Below are positions 23,734-33,132 of a stretch of 64,000 bases of DNA, piece after piece. Position 1 is the first letter of the stretch. Each line of letters starts with the position of its first letter. The notes under the pieces were generated by a model. The model saw only the letters and a list, made by a program, of their open reading frames with translations, did not search any database and had not been told where the DNA came from. This DNA comes from Larkinella humicola (GTDB taxonomy: Bacteria > Bacteroidota > Bacteroidia > Cytophagales > Spirosomataceae): NCBI RefSeq assembly GCF_008727875.1, contig NZ_VTWS01000002.1, forward strand, positions 434,001 through 498,000, written 5' to 3'. The translations under genes and the position numbers were made by a program.

Positions 23734-23988
23734 TCAGGGCTGTTTGGGTAAACTGCGGATAAACAGGTACAAAGACGAACCAATGGCCACCAGCGACAGC
23801 ACCAGCGTCCAGATGGGTTTCTGGTTGCCCTGCCACTCGTCCAGTTTAATGCCGCCCCAAACGCCCAGACCAATCGTGGCCAGCATTTGAAAACCGATCG
23901 CGGAGTATTGAACGAACGAGCTGGTCTTGCGGGTAACCTTCCGGAACGGCTTTTCCGGCTCGTCAGAATGGGAATTATTGGGTTCCAT
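23734..23988 (-). CDS. atpZ: AtpZ/AtpI-family F0F1 ATP synthase assembly protein
   Basis: An 84-residue protein with the typical AtpZ layout: a charged N-terminus (MEPNNSHSDEPEKPFRKVTRK), a first helix YSAIGFQMLATIGLGVWGGIKLDEW, a short loop, and a second helix WTLVLSLVAIGSSLYLFIRSL. The LGVWGGIKLDEW segment is the family mark. It is the first gene of the F0 operon. A TACCTTCG box, one base off the Bacteroidota consensus, lies on the minus strand at 24104-24097. The divergent SprE/PorW-like gene begins at 24145. Confidence 0.85.
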   Translation of the reverse strand: MEPNNSHSDEPEKPFRKVTRKTSSFVQYSAIGFQMLATIGLGVWGGIKLDEWQGNQKPIWTLVLSLVAIGSSLYLFIRSLPKQP

Positions 23989-24023
23989 GCGTCAGGTCTT
24001 CGGATTTGGTGTCAGTTATTTCG

Positions 24024-24031
24024 TATTTTTG
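24024..24031 (+). promoter_or_regulatory. Candidate -7 box (TATTTTTG) for the SprE/PorW-like gene
   Basis: TATTTTTG matches the -7 consensus and lies 113 bases upstream of the start at 24145. A TTTG is present at 24005-24008, but its spacing of 15 bases is shorter than usual, so this is a weak candidate. Confidence 0.3.
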
Positions 24032-24144
24032 TAGGCGTGGCACACTTTTCGATACGGATTTTGCGTCGACGTCGTTAGTCAGTAGTGTTGGTTCTGCGAA
24101 GGTAGAAAGCCTTCCGTCGGTTACCAAGTATCTCACCATTTTCC

Positions 24145-26358
24145 ATGCAAGGCGGGTTTTTCAACCGATATTCCATTTGTCCTTCTGTAGCTGACGGGTT
24201 CCGGCTTTCTTTGCTGTGGGTTGTCCTGACGGTTGGGGTCAGTGGCTGTTCGCAATACAGCCAGAAAAAGCTTCCGGTGGCCTATCACAACCTGAACGCC
24301 CGCTACAATGCGTACCTCATCGCGCGCGACCGGCTTCGGGAAGTGGAACGCTATCAACAGAAAACCTACCAGGAAAATTACAACCAGCCGCTGCCCATTC
24401 TGTTGCCCCTCGATTCCACCAAACTGGAACCTGTGAAAGCGCAACTGGACGACGCCATCAAGAAGGCATCGCTGGTAGCCGAGCGTCACCAGAACAGCAA
24501 GTGGCTGGATAACAGCTACATTTTGTTGGGAACGGCCCGCTTGTATCGCCAGGATTACGGCAATGCGATGGAGGTGTTCAAATACGTGAATACGAAAGGC
24601 GAAAGCGAGGACGAAAAACACGAAGCGTTGATTCTGCTGATGCGGACTTACGTCGAAATCGCGGATTATGCAAATGGGTTGAATGTGGCGGAATACCTTC
24701 GCGTTCAGCCGCTTAACAAAGTTAATACGCGGGATTATTATTTAACGAAAGCGTATCTGCACCAGAAAAAACAGGAATATGCGGTGTCGGCGGCTTTGCT
24801 GGACGCCACGTTTCCGTTCCTGAAAAAGGGCGAAACCACGGCCCGTTTGCATTTGATTACCGGTCAACTCTATGATTTAACCGGCAAATCAGACAAGGCC
24901 GTTGCGCATTACCGCTCGGTGTTACGAAACCGCCCCACTTACGAGCAGTCGTTTTATGCCACGATTTATTCCATTCAGGGCGGACGAACCAGCAGCGAAC
25001 GGTTTAGCCGGATGCTGAACGACCGCAAAAATACCGACCTGAAAGATAAGATTTATTACACGATGGGTTTGCTGGAAGCCCGGAACGAACGGTATCCGAA
25101 AGCCATCGAATACTGGAAAAAATCCATCAGGGAAACGACGACGAACACCCTCCAGATTCCGTATACCTACCAGGAAATGGGGAAACTGTACTTCGAAAAA
25201 TTGCTGGATTTCCCCACCGCCAAGGCTTATTACGACAGTGCACTGGCGCTACTGCCCCAGCAATCGGCCGACTATAAACTGCTGGCCGGTCGGAAAGTGT
25301 TTCTCGACGAATTCGTCGCCCAGCAGCAAACCATTCTGACGGAAGACAGCCTGCAAAAACTGGCGCAGATGAACCCGGCGGCTCTGGACCGCCACCTGGA
25401 CGAAGCCATCGACCGCAAGCTGAAACAGCAACAGGCTTTGCTCAAGCAGGCGCAGGAAATTGCCGCTCAGGCGTCGAACCGCCCCGCCACCTCGTCCGAC
25501 ATTCCGGCCGACCAGCGGTGGCTTCTGTACAACCCCATCATGATTACGCAGGGAAAGACCGAGTTTACCCAGAAATGGGGAACCCGACAGCTGGAAGACA
25601 ACTGGCGCCGGAGCCAGAAAGAATCATCGGCCCAGCTAGCTACGATTGACTCGGCTCCCCAAACCGGTACGGCCCTGAATGCGACGGGGTCCGACGGTTC
25701 TGCTCCGGCTACCCTGACGGCCGAAGAACGGAAGGCGCAGAAAGAAGCGTTGTATGCCACCATCCCGTTTAGTCCGGAAGCCCTGAAACAATCGAACCAG
25801 CGGCTCGAAGACGCCTACTACCGCCTGGGGAAATTGTATAAATTTCAGTTCAATCAGCCGGACAAAGCCATTCCGACCTTCGAAACCTTATTGACCCGTT
25901 ATCCGAACACTTCCGTGAAACCGGAAGTGTATTACCTGTTGATGGTTTCGAACGACCAGTTGAACCGGACTTCGGCCTGGAAAGACAAACTGCTGGCCGA
26001 ATTCCCAACGTCGTCCTATGCCCGTCAGGTTGGAAAAACCGGCGCAAATGGTGCCCCCACGGCGACCGGCGAAACCGAAGCCCAGCGCGTTTACACGGAA
26101 ATCTACGGACTGTATAAAGCCAATAATCTGAGTGAAGCCCTCAGCCGGGCCGAAACCGCCCTGGGTGCGTTGACCGGCAGTTTGATTGAAGATAAAATGG
26201 CCGTTTTGCGCGTCATTCTGATTGGCAAAGTGCGCGGTGTGGAGCCCTACCGTCAGGCCCTGATCGAGTTCATCCGCGATTATCCAACCAGTCCTTTACT
26301 TCCAAAAGTGCGAGAAATGCAGGTAGCCGCCGAGCAGCAGACGGCCAAGCGAAAGTGA
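24145..26358 (+). CDS. SprE/PorW-like TPR lipoprotein of type IX secretion
   Basis: A 737-residue lipoprotein. The signal peptide ends in the lipobox VGVSGC, cysteine about residue 35. Directly after it comes KKLPVAYHNLNARYNAYLIARDRL, the N-terminal mark of the SprE/PorW family, lipoproteins needed for gliding and type IX secretion in Flavobacterium and Porphyromonas. The body consists of TPR-like helical repeats (NSYILLGTARLYRQDYGNAMEVFKYV, TARLHLITGQLYDLTGKSDKAVAHYRSVL, and others), ending with a DYPTSPLLPKVREM segment. It is divergent from the atp operon and lies 8 kb from the gldKLMN block. Confidence 0.78.
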   Translation: MQGGFFNRYSICPSVADGFRLSLLWVVLTVGVSGCSQYSQKKLPVAYHNLNARYNAYLIARDRLREVERYQQKTYQENYNQPLPILLPLDSTKLEPVKAQLDDAIKKASLVAERHQNSKWLDNSYILLGTARLYRQDYGNAMEVFKYVNTKGESEDEKHEALILLMRTYVEIADYANGLNVAEYLRVQPLNKVNTRDYYLTKAYLHQKKQEYAVSAALLDATFPFLKKGETTARLHLITGQLYDLTGKSDKAVAHYRSVLRNRPTYEQSFYATIYSIQGGRTSSERFSRMLNDRKNTDLKDKIYYTMGLLEARNERYPKAIEYWKKSIRETTTNTLQIPYTYQEMGKLYFEKLLDFPTAKAYYDSALALLPQQSADYKLLAGRKVFLDEFVAQQQTILTEDSLQKLAQMNPAALDRHLDEAIDRKLKQQQALLKQAQEIAAQASNRPATSSDIPADQRWLLYNPIMITQGKTEFTQKWGTRQLEDNWRRSQKESSAQLATIDSAPQTGTALNATGSDGSAPATLTAEERKAQKEALYATIPFSPEALKQSNQRLEDAYYRLGKLYKFQFNQPDKAIPTFETLLTRYPNTSVKPEVYYLLMVSNDQLNRTSAWKDKLLAEFPTSSYARQVGKTGANGAPTATGETEAQRVYTEIYGLYKANNLSEALSRAETALGALTGSLIEDKMAVLRVILIGKVRGVEPYRQALIEFIRDYPTSPLLPKVREMQVAAEQQTAKRK

Positions 26359-26377
26359 CGTTTTTGGTTAAAATGTG

Positions 26378-26385
26378 TACATTTG
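26378..26385 (+). promoter_or_regulatory. Candidate -7 box (TACATTTG) for the PBP1A gene
   Basis: TACATTTG lies 49 bases upstream of the ATG at 26435 and after the stop of the preceding gene. No TTTG at 19-21 bases upstream is found, so only the -7 half is supported. Confidence 0.45.
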
Positions 26386-26434
26386 ACAAAAGCGGAAGTG
26401 TATCCCAGTATCAAGTTTAATCCCTGATTCCCCT

Positions 26435-28786
26435 ATGTTTGAGTTACAACCGGGTTTGTATCGACGCCTGATTGCAAGACTCTGGAAACTGACCCTGGCC
26501 GGCGTTGTCCTGCTTATTCTGTATATCGTTGCGGTTAGTTTCAATTTTCTGTGGTTGTTTGGCGGAATGCCCAGTCTGAAAGCGCTCGAAAACCCGCAGA
26601 GTTATCTGGCTTCGGAAATTTATACCGAAGACGGTGTTCTGCTCAGTAAATACTACCTCGAAAACCGGACGCCCATTGAGATTTCTCAGGTTTCGCCCAA
26701 TGTTATTTCGGCCCTTCTGGCGACGGAAGATGCGCGGTTTGTGAAACATTCCGGAATCGATGCCCGCAGTATTTTCCGGGCGGTCAATGGTGTTTTGACG
26801 GGCCGGAGCAGTTCGGGCGGGGGCAGTACGCTGACCCAGCAAGTGGCCAAAAACCTGTTTGAAACCCGGACTGAAAAATTCCGGGGCGTGCTCGGCAGCA
26901 TCCCCTACGTGCGCGTCATCATTGACAAAACCAAGGAGTGGATTCTGGCGGTGCGGCTTGAGCGCAACTATACCAAACAGGAAATCCTGATGATGTACCT
27001 CAACACGGTGTCGTTTGGGAACAACACGTTTGGAATTAAAACGGCCGCCAAGACCTATTTCAACAAAGAACCCTGGCAACTAAACGTCGAGGAAGCGGCC
27101 ATGCTGGTCGGAATGCTCCAGAATCCGTCGCGGTTTAATCCCCGGTTGTATGAAGACCGTTCGCTCTTACGGCGTAATGTGGTGCTGTTTCAGATGCGGA
27201 AATACGGTTTTCTGACCGACGACCAGTTTGCACTTTACAAACAGAAACCGATCAAACTCGATTTCAACATCGAAAATCAGAATACCGGCCGGGCGGCATA
27301 CTTCCGATCCGTCATCAAAAGCGATATTCAGAAGTGGCTGGATGAGTACAACGAAGCTCACCCGGACGACGAACTGGATCTGGAAACCAGCGGTTTGAAA
27401 ATCCGGACCACCATCGACTCCCGCTTGCAGAAAGCCGCCGAAGAATCGGTTTACGAACACATGCGCGAACAGCAGCGGAAATTCTATGAACACTGGCGGG
27501 GCCGGAACCCCTGGACCCAGAAAATCGACGGGAAATACCGGGAAATACCGGGTTTTATCGAGCAGGTCGCTAAACGAACGCCCCGGTACATTGCCTTAAA
27601 GCGCGAATACGGTGACGACGAGAAGGCGATTTGGGCCGAAATGCGAAAACCGGTGAAGATGAAAGTGTTCGTGTATGGCGGTCGGCGGAACGAGAAAGAC
27701 ACCGTGATGAGTCCGTTGGATTCGATCAAATACTACAAGCGGTTTCTGAACGTCGGTTTCATGTCGATGGATCCCCGCAACGGCCACGTGAAAGCCTGGG
27801 TGGGCGGGATCAACTTCAAATATTTCAAATTCGACCACGTTAAACAGGCCAAACGCCAGCCGGGTTCGACCTTCAAGCCGTTTGTGTATCTGACAGCCAT
27901 CGACAAAAACTTTCTGACGCCCTGCGACCGCGTAACTGATCAACCGGTCCGGTTTGAACCCTATGAGGACCACAATGGTCCCCGAGCCTGGGTACCAAAA
28001 AACTCAAATGGTAAATACAGTTACCATCAATTGTCGTTACGTCAGGCTTTGGGCCGTTCGATCAATTCGGTCAGTGCCCATCTGATAAAGCAGGCGAAAT
28101 CTACCTCAGTCGTCGAATACGCGCATAAACTGGGTATTGAAAGTGACTTGATCGCGAACCCAACCCTGTGTCTGGGAACAAGCGACGTGTCGGTCTACGA
28201 AATGGTGGCAGCCTATTGCACGTTTGCCAATGCCGGTTACCGGGTGAAACCGCTGACGGTTCTGGATATCCGTGACAAAAATGGCAACCTGCTGAAAAGC
28301 TTTTTTGCCGAGAATAAATTGGTGATCAATGCCAATACCGCCTACCAGATGCTTTATCTGATGCGCGGTGCGGTGGAAGACGCCGATGGAACCTCACAAC
28401 GGCTCCGGACTCAATATAAACTGCTGGAAGGCGGCAACGAAATTGCGGCCAAAACCGGTACGACTTCCAGCTATTCGGACGGCTGGTTCATGGGCATGAC
28501 GCAGAATCTGGTGTCGGGCCTGTGGGTGGGTGGCGACGACCGCAGCATTCACTTTCGTGACATGGCACTGGGTCAGGGCGCGCGGGTGGCCATGCCAGCC
28601 TGGGGTATGTACATGCAGAAGGTCTACGCCGATCCCACGTTGCGACGTTCGTATCCCAAGGTGCCGTTCCGAAAACCCGACGGTTTCAACCTGTCGCTGG
28701 ATTGTGGCGGGTATTCCATCGACTCCAGCCAGCGGTACATTGCGCCCAAAGTCGTCGAGTCGGAAGAGGAAGAAATTTTGAATTAA
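26435..28786 (+). CDS. Penicillin-binding protein 1A (transglycosylase/transpeptidase)
   Basis: A 783-residue bifunctional peptidoglycan synthase. After a membrane anchor at about residues 16-44, the GT51 glycosyltransferase domain shows ATEDARFVKHSGID (catalytic glutamate), GGGSTLTQQVAKNLFE and RLERNYTKQEILMMYLN. The transpeptidase domain has all three penicillin-binding motifs: STFK in QPGSTFKPFVYLTAID, SIN in GRSINSVSAHL, and KTGT in AAKTGTTSSYSDGWF. The protein sits in the inner membrane and acts in the periplasm. It is followed by a repeat-rich gap and glycerate kinase. The start fits the anchor well. Confidence 0.95.
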   Translation: MFELQPGLYRRLIARLWKLTLAGVVLLILYIVAVSFNFLWLFGGMPSLKALENPQSYLASEIYTEDGVLLSKYYLENRTPIEISQVSPNVISALLATEDARFVKHSGIDARSIFRAVNGVLTGRSSSGGGSTLTQQVAKNLFETRTEKFRGVLGSIPYVRVIIDKTKEWILAVRLERNYTKQEILMMYLNTVSFGNNTFGIKTAAKTYFNKEPWQLNVEEAAMLVGMLQNPSRFNPRLYEDRSLLRRNVVLFQMRKYGFLTDDQFALYKQKPIKLDFNIENQNTGRAAYFRSVIKSDIQKWLDEYNEAHPDDELDLETSGLKIRTTIDSRLQKAAEESVYEHMREQQRKFYEHWRGRNPWTQKIDGKYREIPGFIEQVAKRTPRYIALKREYGDDEKAIWAEMRKPVKMKVFVYGGRRNEKDTVMSPLDSIKYYKRFLNVGFMSMDPRNGHVKAWVGGINFKYFKFDHVKQAKRQPGSTFKPFVYLTAIDKNFLTPCDRVTDQPVRFEPYEDHNGPRAWVPKNSNGKYSYHQLSLRQALGRSINSVSAHLIKQAKSTSVVEYAHKLGIESDLIANPTLCLGTSDVSVYEMVAAYCTFANAGYRVKPLTVLDIRDKNGNLLKSFFAENKLVINANTAYQMLYLMRGAVEDADGTSQRLRTQYKLLEGGNEIAAKTGTTSSYSDGWFMGMTQNLVSGLWVGGDDRSIHFRDMALGQGARVAMPAWGMYMQKVYADPTLRRSYPKVPFRKPDGFNLSLDCGGYSIDSSQRYIAPKVVESEEEEILN

Positions 28787-28792
28787 TATGTG

Positions 28793-28882
28793 AGACAAAA
28801 GAGGTGAGATAAAAGACAAGAGGCTACTCAATCCACTACTGCTTTAGTCTCTTGTCTCACCTCTAGCCTCTTTTATCTACTC
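28793..28882. repeat. Imperfect inverted repeat before glycerate kinase
   Basis: The left part (from about 28791) reads GTGAGACAAAAGAGG-type words and the right part (to about 28880) their complements, with TAGTCTCTTGTC and CCTCTTTTATC. Pairing extends over roughly 30 positions with gaps. It fills the gap between the PBP1A stop and the glycerate kinase start and uses words like those beside atpH. Confidence 0.5.
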
Positions 28883-30010
28883 ATGAAAATCCTGCTGGCT
28901 CCTGATAAATTCAAAGGTTCACTGACCGCCCGGCAGGTGTGTGACGCCATGACAGAAGGCATTCGGCTCGTTCATCCCGGTGCTGAAATTGTGGCGTTGC
29001 CGATGGCCGACGGCGGAGAAGGAACCGCCGAAGTCCTGACGATGGCCACCGGAGGGCAATGGATCACGGTTCCGGCCCTCGATCCGCTCGACCGACCCAT
29101 TCAGGCTTCCTACGGTATTTCCTCCGACCACCAAACGGCTTTCATCGAAATGTCCCAGGCTTCGGGCCTGCGATTGCTCCATCGAAATGAACTGAATCCG
29201 CTCAAAGCAAGCACGTTCGGCACGGGCCAGCTCATTCTGGATGCCATCAGCCGGGGTGTTACACACCTGGTGCTGGGCATTGGTGGCAGTGCTACCAACG
29301 ACGCCGGCATCGGTATGGCAGCCGCTTTGGGGTGGCAGTTTCTGGATGCGCAGGGTGAACCCGTTGCTCCCTGCGGTGGGAATCTGGAGCGCATTGCCCA
29401 ACTCGTCCCGCCGGTTTTACCTTTGAATCTTTCCGTAGAAGTCGCCTGTGATGTGACCAATCCGCTTTTTGGCCCTACCGGAGCAGCTTATGTATACGGC
29501 CCCCAAAAAGGCGCTTTGGCTGACGATGTGGAGAAACTGGATCAGGGATTGCGTCATCTGGCGCATCGGATTCAGGCGCAATATGGCGTCGATTTAGCCG
29601 ACATCCCGGGAGCAGGGGCTGCGGGCGGACTGGGTGCCGGGGCGCTGTTTTTTCTGAAGGCTACGCTGAAAGAGGGCGTTAAAGTAGTCATGGAGCAAAC
29701 CCGCTTCGCGGAAAATCTGCCGGGTACGGACCTGGTACTGACCGGTGAAGGCAAGATCGACAACCAGACTTTGCAGGGAAAACTGATCAACGGCATTGCG
29801 CTGGAAGCCAAAAAGTTTGCCGTGCCGACCGTTGCCCTCTGCGGAACGCTGGAAGCCAAACCGCAGGAGTTGATGGCCCTCGGTTTAACAGCGGCCTTCT
29901 CCGTTTTGACCCATCCCCAGACGCTCGACGAAGCGTTATCCGGTGCTTACGAAGCCGTCCGGCAGACAACTTTTAATGTTCTTCGTTTGTTAAATAGGAG
30001 CACGGATTGA
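28883..30010 (+). CDS. Glycerate kinase (GlxK type)
   Basis: A 375-residue kinase that phosphorylates D-glycerate with ATP, linking glyoxylate or sugar-acid breakdown to glycolysis. Family marks are the start KILLAPDKFKGSLTARQVCDAM, LPMADGGEGTAEVL, GIGGSATNDAGIGMAAALGW, GAAGGLGAGALFFLKATL and LVLTGEGKIDNQTLQGK. The length is usual. No partner enzyme such as tartronate semialdehyde reductase lies beside it, so the source of glycerate cannot be told. The stop codon lies within the left arm of a stem-loop. Confidence 0.93.
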   Translation: MKILLAPDKFKGSLTARQVCDAMTEGIRLVHPGAEIVALPMADGGEGTAEVLTMATGGQWITVPALDPLDRPIQASYGISSDHQTAFIEMSQASGLRLLHRNELNPLKASTFGTGQLILDAISRGVTHLVLGIGGSATNDAGIGMAAALGWQFLDAQGEPVAPCGGNLERIAQLVPPVLPLNLSVEVACDVTNPLFGPTGAAYVYGPQKGALADDVEKLDQGLRHLAHRIQAQYGVDLADIPGAGAAGGLGAGALFFLKATLKEGVKVVMEQTRFAENLPGTDLVLTGEGKIDNQTLQGKLINGIALEAKKFAVPTVALCGTLEAKPQELMALGLTAAFSVLTHPQTLDEALSGAYEAVRQTTFNVLRLLNRSTD

Positions 30011-30063
30011 ACGGATCAGACAGATTAAAACTGATTCTGTCCGTGAAAATCCGTTTAATCCGT
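30002..30063 (+). terminator. Stem-loop across the glycerate kinase stop
   Basis: Arms 30002-30016 and 30049-30063 pair over 15 bases with one G/T pair (ACGGATTRAACGGAT), and a second, looser stem forms inside. The left arm includes the TGA at 30008-30010. No U-run follows, so it may protect the message end more than terminate. Uracil-poor palindromes with this ACGGATT word may be a repeat family of the genome, which cannot be tested here. Confidence 0.5.
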
Positions 30064-30088
30064 TACATCCGCGTTCCCATCCCAAAAA

Positions 30089-31900
30089 ATGGCCGAATTC
30101 GATTATAAACCAGAACTGGCGAAGGTTCCGCATGAACCGGGCGTATACCGGTATTTTGACGCATCAGGAGAAGTCATTTATGTTGGCAAAGCCAAGGATC
30201 TGAAAAACCGGGTCAGCAGCTATTTTGCCAAATCGAACCAACACGACCGGAAGACCCTCAGACTGGTCAGCCAGATTCGCAAGATCGAATTCACCATTGT
30301 CCATACGGAATTTGACGCGCTGCTGCTGGAAAACCAGTTGATCAAGCGGTTTCAGCCCCGCTACAACATTCTGCTGCGCGATGACAAAACGTATCCGTTT
30401 ATCTGCGTGACCAACGAGCGTTTCCCGCGTGTGATTACCACCCGTCGCATCGACCGGAAGATGGGGACGTTTTATGGCCCTTACGCCCAGCTCAGGCCCA
30501 TGTATACCCTGCTGGAGATGTTCAGCCAGTTGTTTACGCTCCGGACGTGTAACCTCAATCTGACACCGGAAAACATCGAAGCCAAAAAATTCAAGGTGTG
30601 TCTGGAATACCACATCGGGAATTGCAAAGGCCCCTGCGAAGGACTCGTCAGCGAGGCCGACTACCTCAAAGACCTCGACCAAATCCATTCCATTTTGAAG
30701 GGAAATGTGGCACCGGCCCAGCAGTATTTCAAAGAACGCATGTTGGAATCGGCCAATCAGCTGGCGTTTGAACAAGCCCAGCAATTCAAGGAAAAGCTGA
30801 ATGTTCTGCAAAATTTCCAGAGCAAATCGACGGTGGTCAACCCCAAGATTTCGGATGCGGATGTGTATACGATTGCCTCGGATGAGTCGGCGGCTTACAT
30901 CAATTTCATGAAGGTGGTCAACGGAACCATCACGCAGACGAATACAGTGGAGATCAAAAAGAAGCTTGACGAATCGGACATAGACCTGCTGACGATGCTA
31001 ATCATCGAATTTCGCACACAATACGGCAGCGAGGCTAAGGAGATTATCACCAACATTCCGCTGGAAGCCGATCTGAAAGCCGAAATTACGGTGCCGCAGA
31101 TTGGGGACAAGAAGAAGCTGCTCGATATGTCGATGAAAAACGTGCTGTATTTCCGACGCGAACGGGCCGAGCGGGCAGCCGCCGAAGCTACCGGCAACGC
31201 CAGCAAAAAAGACCGCGTGTTGATTCGGCTGAAGCAGGATTTGCAGCTCAAAACCTTACCCAACCGCATCGAATGTTTCGATAATTCCAACATTCAGGGC
31301 ACCAACCCGGTTTCGGCAATGGTGTGTTTCATTGATGGAAAACCGTCCCCCAAGAACTACCGCCATTTTTCGATCAAAACCGTTGTTGGACCCAATGATT
31401 TTGCATCGATGCACGAGGTCGTTTCCCGCCGGTACATCCGCGTGCTGGACGAGCAAAGCGGTCTGCCCGATCTGATTGTGATCGACGGTGGTAAAGGCCA
31501 GTTGAGTGCGGCCTGTGAAGCCCTGAAGGAGTTGAATCTGTATGGTCAGGTGCCGATCATTGGCATTGCCAAACGATTGGAAGAGATTTACTTTCCGGAA
31601 GACAGCCTCCCGCTGTATATCGATAAGAAGTCTGAGTCGTTGAAGCTGATCCAGCGCATCCGCGACGAAGCGCACCGGTTTGCCATCACCTACCACCGCG
31701 ACAAACGCAGTCGAAACAGTTTGATCAGTGAACTGGAAAACATCGAAGGCATTGGCAAAAAAACGGCGGCTAAACTCCTGAAGTATTTTAAAGGTGTGAA
31801 AAAGATTCGGGAAGCGCCAATCGACGACATCGTGACGGTCGTTGGAGCCGATAAAGCGCAGAAAGTCAAGCAATACTTCGAGACGATCGATCAGGTGTGA
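30089..31900 (+). CDS. uvrC: Excinuclease ABC subunit C
   Basis: UvrC makes the two incisions around a DNA lesion recognised by UvrAB. All parts of the family are present in 603 residues. The N-terminal GIY-YIG nuclease domain is GVYRYFDASGEVIYVGKAKDLKNRV. Cysteines lie in FKVCLEYHIGNCKGPCEG. A UvrB-binding segment follows around residue 205, then the C-terminal RNase H-like nuclease (LPNRIECFDNSNIQGTNPVSAMVCF, LIVIDGGKGQLSAA). The end carries helix-hairpin-helix units (ELENIEGIGKKTAAKLLKYF). It is a single gene with a strong terminator behind it. Confidence 0.97.
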   Translation: MAEFDYKPELAKVPHEPGVYRYFDASGEVIYVGKAKDLKNRVSSYFAKSNQHDRKTLRLVSQIRKIEFTIVHTEFDALLLENQLIKRFQPRYNILLRDDKTYPFICVTNERFPRVITTRRIDRKMGTFYGPYAQLRPMYTLLEMFSQLFTLRTCNLNLTPENIEAKKFKVCLEYHIGNCKGPCEGLVSEADYLKDLDQIHSILKGNVAPAQQYFKERMLESANQLAFEQAQQFKEKLNVLQNFQSKSTVVNPKISDADVYTIASDESAAYINFMKVVNGTITQTNTVEIKKKLDESDIDLLTMLIIEFRTQYGSEAKEIITNIPLEADLKAEITVPQIGDKKKLLDMSMKNVLYFRRERAERAAAEATGNASKKDRVLIRLKQDLQLKTLPNRIECFDNSNIQGTNPVSAMVCFIDGKPSPKNYRHFSIKTVVGPNDFASMHEVVSRRYIRVLDEQSGLPDLIVIDGGKGQLSAACEALKELNLYGQVPIIGIAKRLEEIYFPEDSLPLYIDKKSESLKLIQRIRDEAHRFAITYHRDKRSRNSLISELENIEGIGKKTAAKLLKYFKGVKKIREAPIDDIVTVVGADKAQKVKQYFETIDQV

Positions 31901-31959
31901 TCGATCCGGAGCCTGGAGAGTAAAGACAAGAGAATAAAAAAGGAACGCTAACTTTTATA

Positions 31960-31999
31960 CATAACAAAAAAGGGAGCTGAAGCTCCCTTTTTTGTTATG
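31960..31999. terminator. Bidirectional terminator between uvrC and gldN
   Basis: Arms 31960-31978 and 31981-31999 are perfect reverse complements over 19 bases around the AGCTGAAGCT turn. A-runs and T-runs flank the GC-rich GGGAGCT core, giving a U-tract in either direction. The two genes converge here. Confidence 0.9.
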
Positions 32000-32011
32000 A
32001 CTGGATTGGGA

Positions 32012-33100
32012 TTAATATTCCCACAAACCGTGTTCCTGTTCCATCAACTGTTGTTCGAGTTGATACGATTTCATCAGGCCTTCCCGTTCGCTACCGTACT
32101 GACCGATCAGATCACGATCTTTCGGGTTCGACACCTTGTAAATTCGTCCGTAAAATAACCGCAGGTCGAAAGCATCGGCCAGGTTTTTGTGCTGGGCCTG
32201 ATTCTGGGAGTTATACCAGATAAACTTCTTCGGATCGCTACGGAACAGTTTGTCGAGGTCCTTGTATTTAAAATAGGCCACCTGCGTTTCCAGACCCGAC
32301 GGGCTTTTGTCGGCCGGAATCACGATACCAACGGTTTGAATATCATAATACAGGCGAGAACGTTTGCGATCGAATACCCAATCTTCTTTGATATCCAGAA
32401 CGCTATATTCGTCGTTTAGGCGCTCAATGCCCGTGAATGGATTCGCTTTCGCCATGGCGCTCGAATCGACTTTCGGCACTTCCGGAACGACCGGTGCTGC
32501 TTTAACGGGCTTTTTGCCTTTGGTATTTTTAGCGGTTGTTTTCTTTTTGGGAGCGGGGGTTCCCCAGCCGTCATCTACCGGTTTAGCCTTCGCGGTTTGC
32601 GGAGCGGGGGTTCCCCAACCATCATCGGCGGGCTTTTTGGCTGCGCCCTTTTTATCTTTGGAAGCATCGCCCCAGCCATCGTTTGTCTTGTCTTCGTTGC
32701 CAAAACCGGCGGCTCTTTCTTCTGCCGTCAGGGTAGCGCCCTGTTCGGGTGCGGCCAGTTTTTCGGCAAATTTTTCAACCGGCATCGGCGTATTGACCGA
32801 GTCATTGGGATAGGCAACCAGAACGCCCGCTTTCACGGCATCAATCAGGTATTTGGTAATCTGATTGTTCTTGGAAAACATGGCCTGATTCTGCTTTTCG
32901 TTCAGATCGACCCGACGCCATAATGTTTTTTTCATCATGACATCATTCTCATTGATCTCCCGAACCGACAGCGGATTGGTTTTCGTATTGTCTCTTTCCT
33001 GCGCCTGTGCCGCCCCTCCTGCCATTACTGCCAATACAGCAGCTACTGCTACGCTTCCCGCCTGTTTCATGACCTTGTGCTTTTTGCGTTTATTCTCCAC
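32012..33100 (-). CDS. gldN: Gliding motility/type IX secretion protein GldN with DGWG-repeat insertion
   Basis: GldN (PorN) joins GldK to form the periplasmic ring of the type IX secretion system. The protein has 362 residues with a signal peptide (VAAVLAVMAGGAAQA). The N-terminal region ENDVMMKKTLWRRVDLNEKQNQAMF and the C-terminal region VLDIKEDWVFDRKRSRLYYDIQTVGI and FKYKDLDKLFR match the family. Between them, at about residues 125-205, is a lysine-, alanine- and proline-rich insertion with DGWG at 141-144 and two copies of DDGWGTPAP at 159-167 and 176-184. This looks like a flexible linker. The start at 33100 could also be the methionine at 33070. Confidence 0.92.
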   Translation of the reverse strand: MENKRKKHKVMKQAGSVAVAAVLAVMAGGAAQAQERDNTKTNPLSVREINENDVMMKKTLWRRVDLNEKQNQAMFSKNNQITKYLIDAVKAGVLVAYPNDSVNTPMPVEKFAEKLAAPEQGATLTAEERAAGFGNEDKTNDGWGDASKDKKGAAKKPADDGWGTPAPQTAKAKPVDDGWGTPAPKKKTTAKNTKGKKPVKAAPVVPEVPKVDSSAMAKANPFTGIERLNDEYSVLDIKEDWVFDRKRSRLYYDIQTVGIVIPADKSPSGLETQVAYFKYKDLDKLFRSDPKKFIWYNSQNQAQHKNLADAFDLRLFYGRIYKVSNPKDRDLIGQYGSEREGLMKSYQLEQQLMEQEHGLWEY

Positions 33101-33132
33101 AATAACGAACTGATTGTCAGCTATCGTACTGA

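Noticed and set aside
23733-23873. Upstream extension of the small F0 membrane gene to 23873
   Set aside because: It would overlap atpZ in another frame and add a tryptophan- and arginine-rich sequence with no family likeness; the ATG at 23732 directly after the atpZ stop is better.
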